This document shows, piece after piece, positions 63,788-64,000 of a stretch of 64,000 bases of DNA (position 1 is its first letter; each line of letters opens with the position of its first letter). The translations under genes were made by a program, and so were the position numbers. The notes under the pieces were generated by a model. The model had not been told where the DNA came from and did no database searches. It saw only the letters and a program-made list of their open reading frames with translations. The DNA comes from Thermoguttaceae bacterium (GTDB taxonomy: Bacteria; Planctomycetota; Planctomycetia; Pirellulales; Thermoguttaceae). The stretch is taken from assembly GCA_017447865.1 (NCBI GenBank), contig JAFSMO010000034.1:95543-159542 (forward strand), read 5' to 3'.

Positions 63788-64000
63788 GATAAAGTTACTA
63801 AGGGCATACGGGGGATGTCTTGGCATTAGCAGGCGATGAAGGGCGCGGCAATCTGCGATAAGCCTCGGGTAGCTGATAAACGAGCTTTGATCCGGGGGTT
63901 CCCGAATGACTTATAAGTGAATACATAGCTTATAAGGGCAAACGCAAGGAACTGAAACATCTAAGTACTTGCAGGAAGAGAAAGAAAAATCGATTTCCCT
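63788..64000 (+). rRNA. 23S rRNA, 5' end (cut by window edge)
   Basis: GATAAAGTTACTAAGGGCAT aligns with the bacterial 23S 5' end, followed by the conserved GATGTCTTGGC, GCGATGAAGG, CTGCGATAAG, TTTCCGAATG-like TTCCCGAATG and GGAACTGAAACATCTAAGTA blocks. About 210 bases are inside the window. No 16S gene or tRNA spacer lies upstream; the preceding gene is a protein gene, so this 23S copy is separate from a 16S gene. Confidence 0.95.

Noticed and set aside
63595..63792. 65-codon open frame before the 23S rRNA
   Set aside because: It overlaps the -10 box and the pre-rRNA leader and runs into the rRNA 5' end; no ribosome site or motif.

Overview
The window looks like chromosomal DNA of a GC-rich, Gram-negative planctomycete (Planctomycetota), possibly a polysaccharide-degrading, gut-type lineage. 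The assignment rests on several features seen together: a DUF1559-type prepilin, a tri-haem HzsA-related protein, a membrane Ser/Thr kinase with TPR repeats, eight PEP-CTERM tails, and a 23S rRNA gene with its own promoter and no 16S gene upstream. The lineage and habitat are inferences from gene content; no marker gene was compared with a database.

Layout. 1-4.6 kb: the start of a beta-ketoacyl-ACP synthase (minus strand, cut by the window edge), a MalY/PatB-type aminotransferase, a GH106-like secreted glycoside hydrolase and a DUF4416 protein. 4.6-10.5 kb: an AT-richer stretch with a CPBP protease, a putative outer-membrane barrel and a 1184-residue autotransporter whose passenger carries HExxH. 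10.8-14.2 kb: a PEP-CTERM protein and a DUF1559 prepilin. 14.3-17.6 kb: the housekeeping cluster ffh-rpsP-trmD-rplS (minus strand), lacking rimM. 17.8-20.2 kb: a small PEP-CTERM protein and a Tat-type metallophosphoesterase, divergently transcribed.

20.3-35.9 kb is the most striking part: four very large PEP-CTERM surface proteins lie head to tail with gaps of 79, 53 and 37 bases, followed 21 bases later by a secreted GH43 enzyme and then a terminator. One promoter is visible before the first gene. The proteins are built from autotransporter-associated beta-strand repeats; one instead has Chlamydia Pmp-like GGA[ILV]/FxxN repeats, and another is broken by a single in-frame TAG. 36-39.2 kb: HzsA-related cytochrome. 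39.2-44.3 kb: tRNA-Arg, class II aldolase, secreted beta-helix protein and ROK sugar kinase. 44.3-47.1 kb: palindrome-rich spacer, a small pilin-like protein, tsaB overlapping an HU gene, and a phosphoesterase. 47.1-50.8 kb: YidC with an embedded PDZ domain and a secreted esterase. 51.1-54.6 kb: a collapsed PEP-CTERM pseudogene beside its intact paralogue. 54.6-64 kb: YggS, Ser/Thr kinase, ilvD, a DtxR-type regulator with a cysteine-rich tail, an alkaline phosphatase lipoprotein, a UbiA-family prenyltransferase and the 5' end of 23S rRNA.

Taken together, the accessory genes describe a cell surface carrying long beta-solenoid proteins, most held by PEP-CTERM sorting tails (no exosortase lies in this window) and one by an autotransporter barrel, alongside secreted glycan-degrading enzymes (GH43, GH106-like, beta-helix, esterase). 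Intergenic spaces hold several palindromic repeat elements. No transposase, integrase, CRISPR array or prophage gene was seen.
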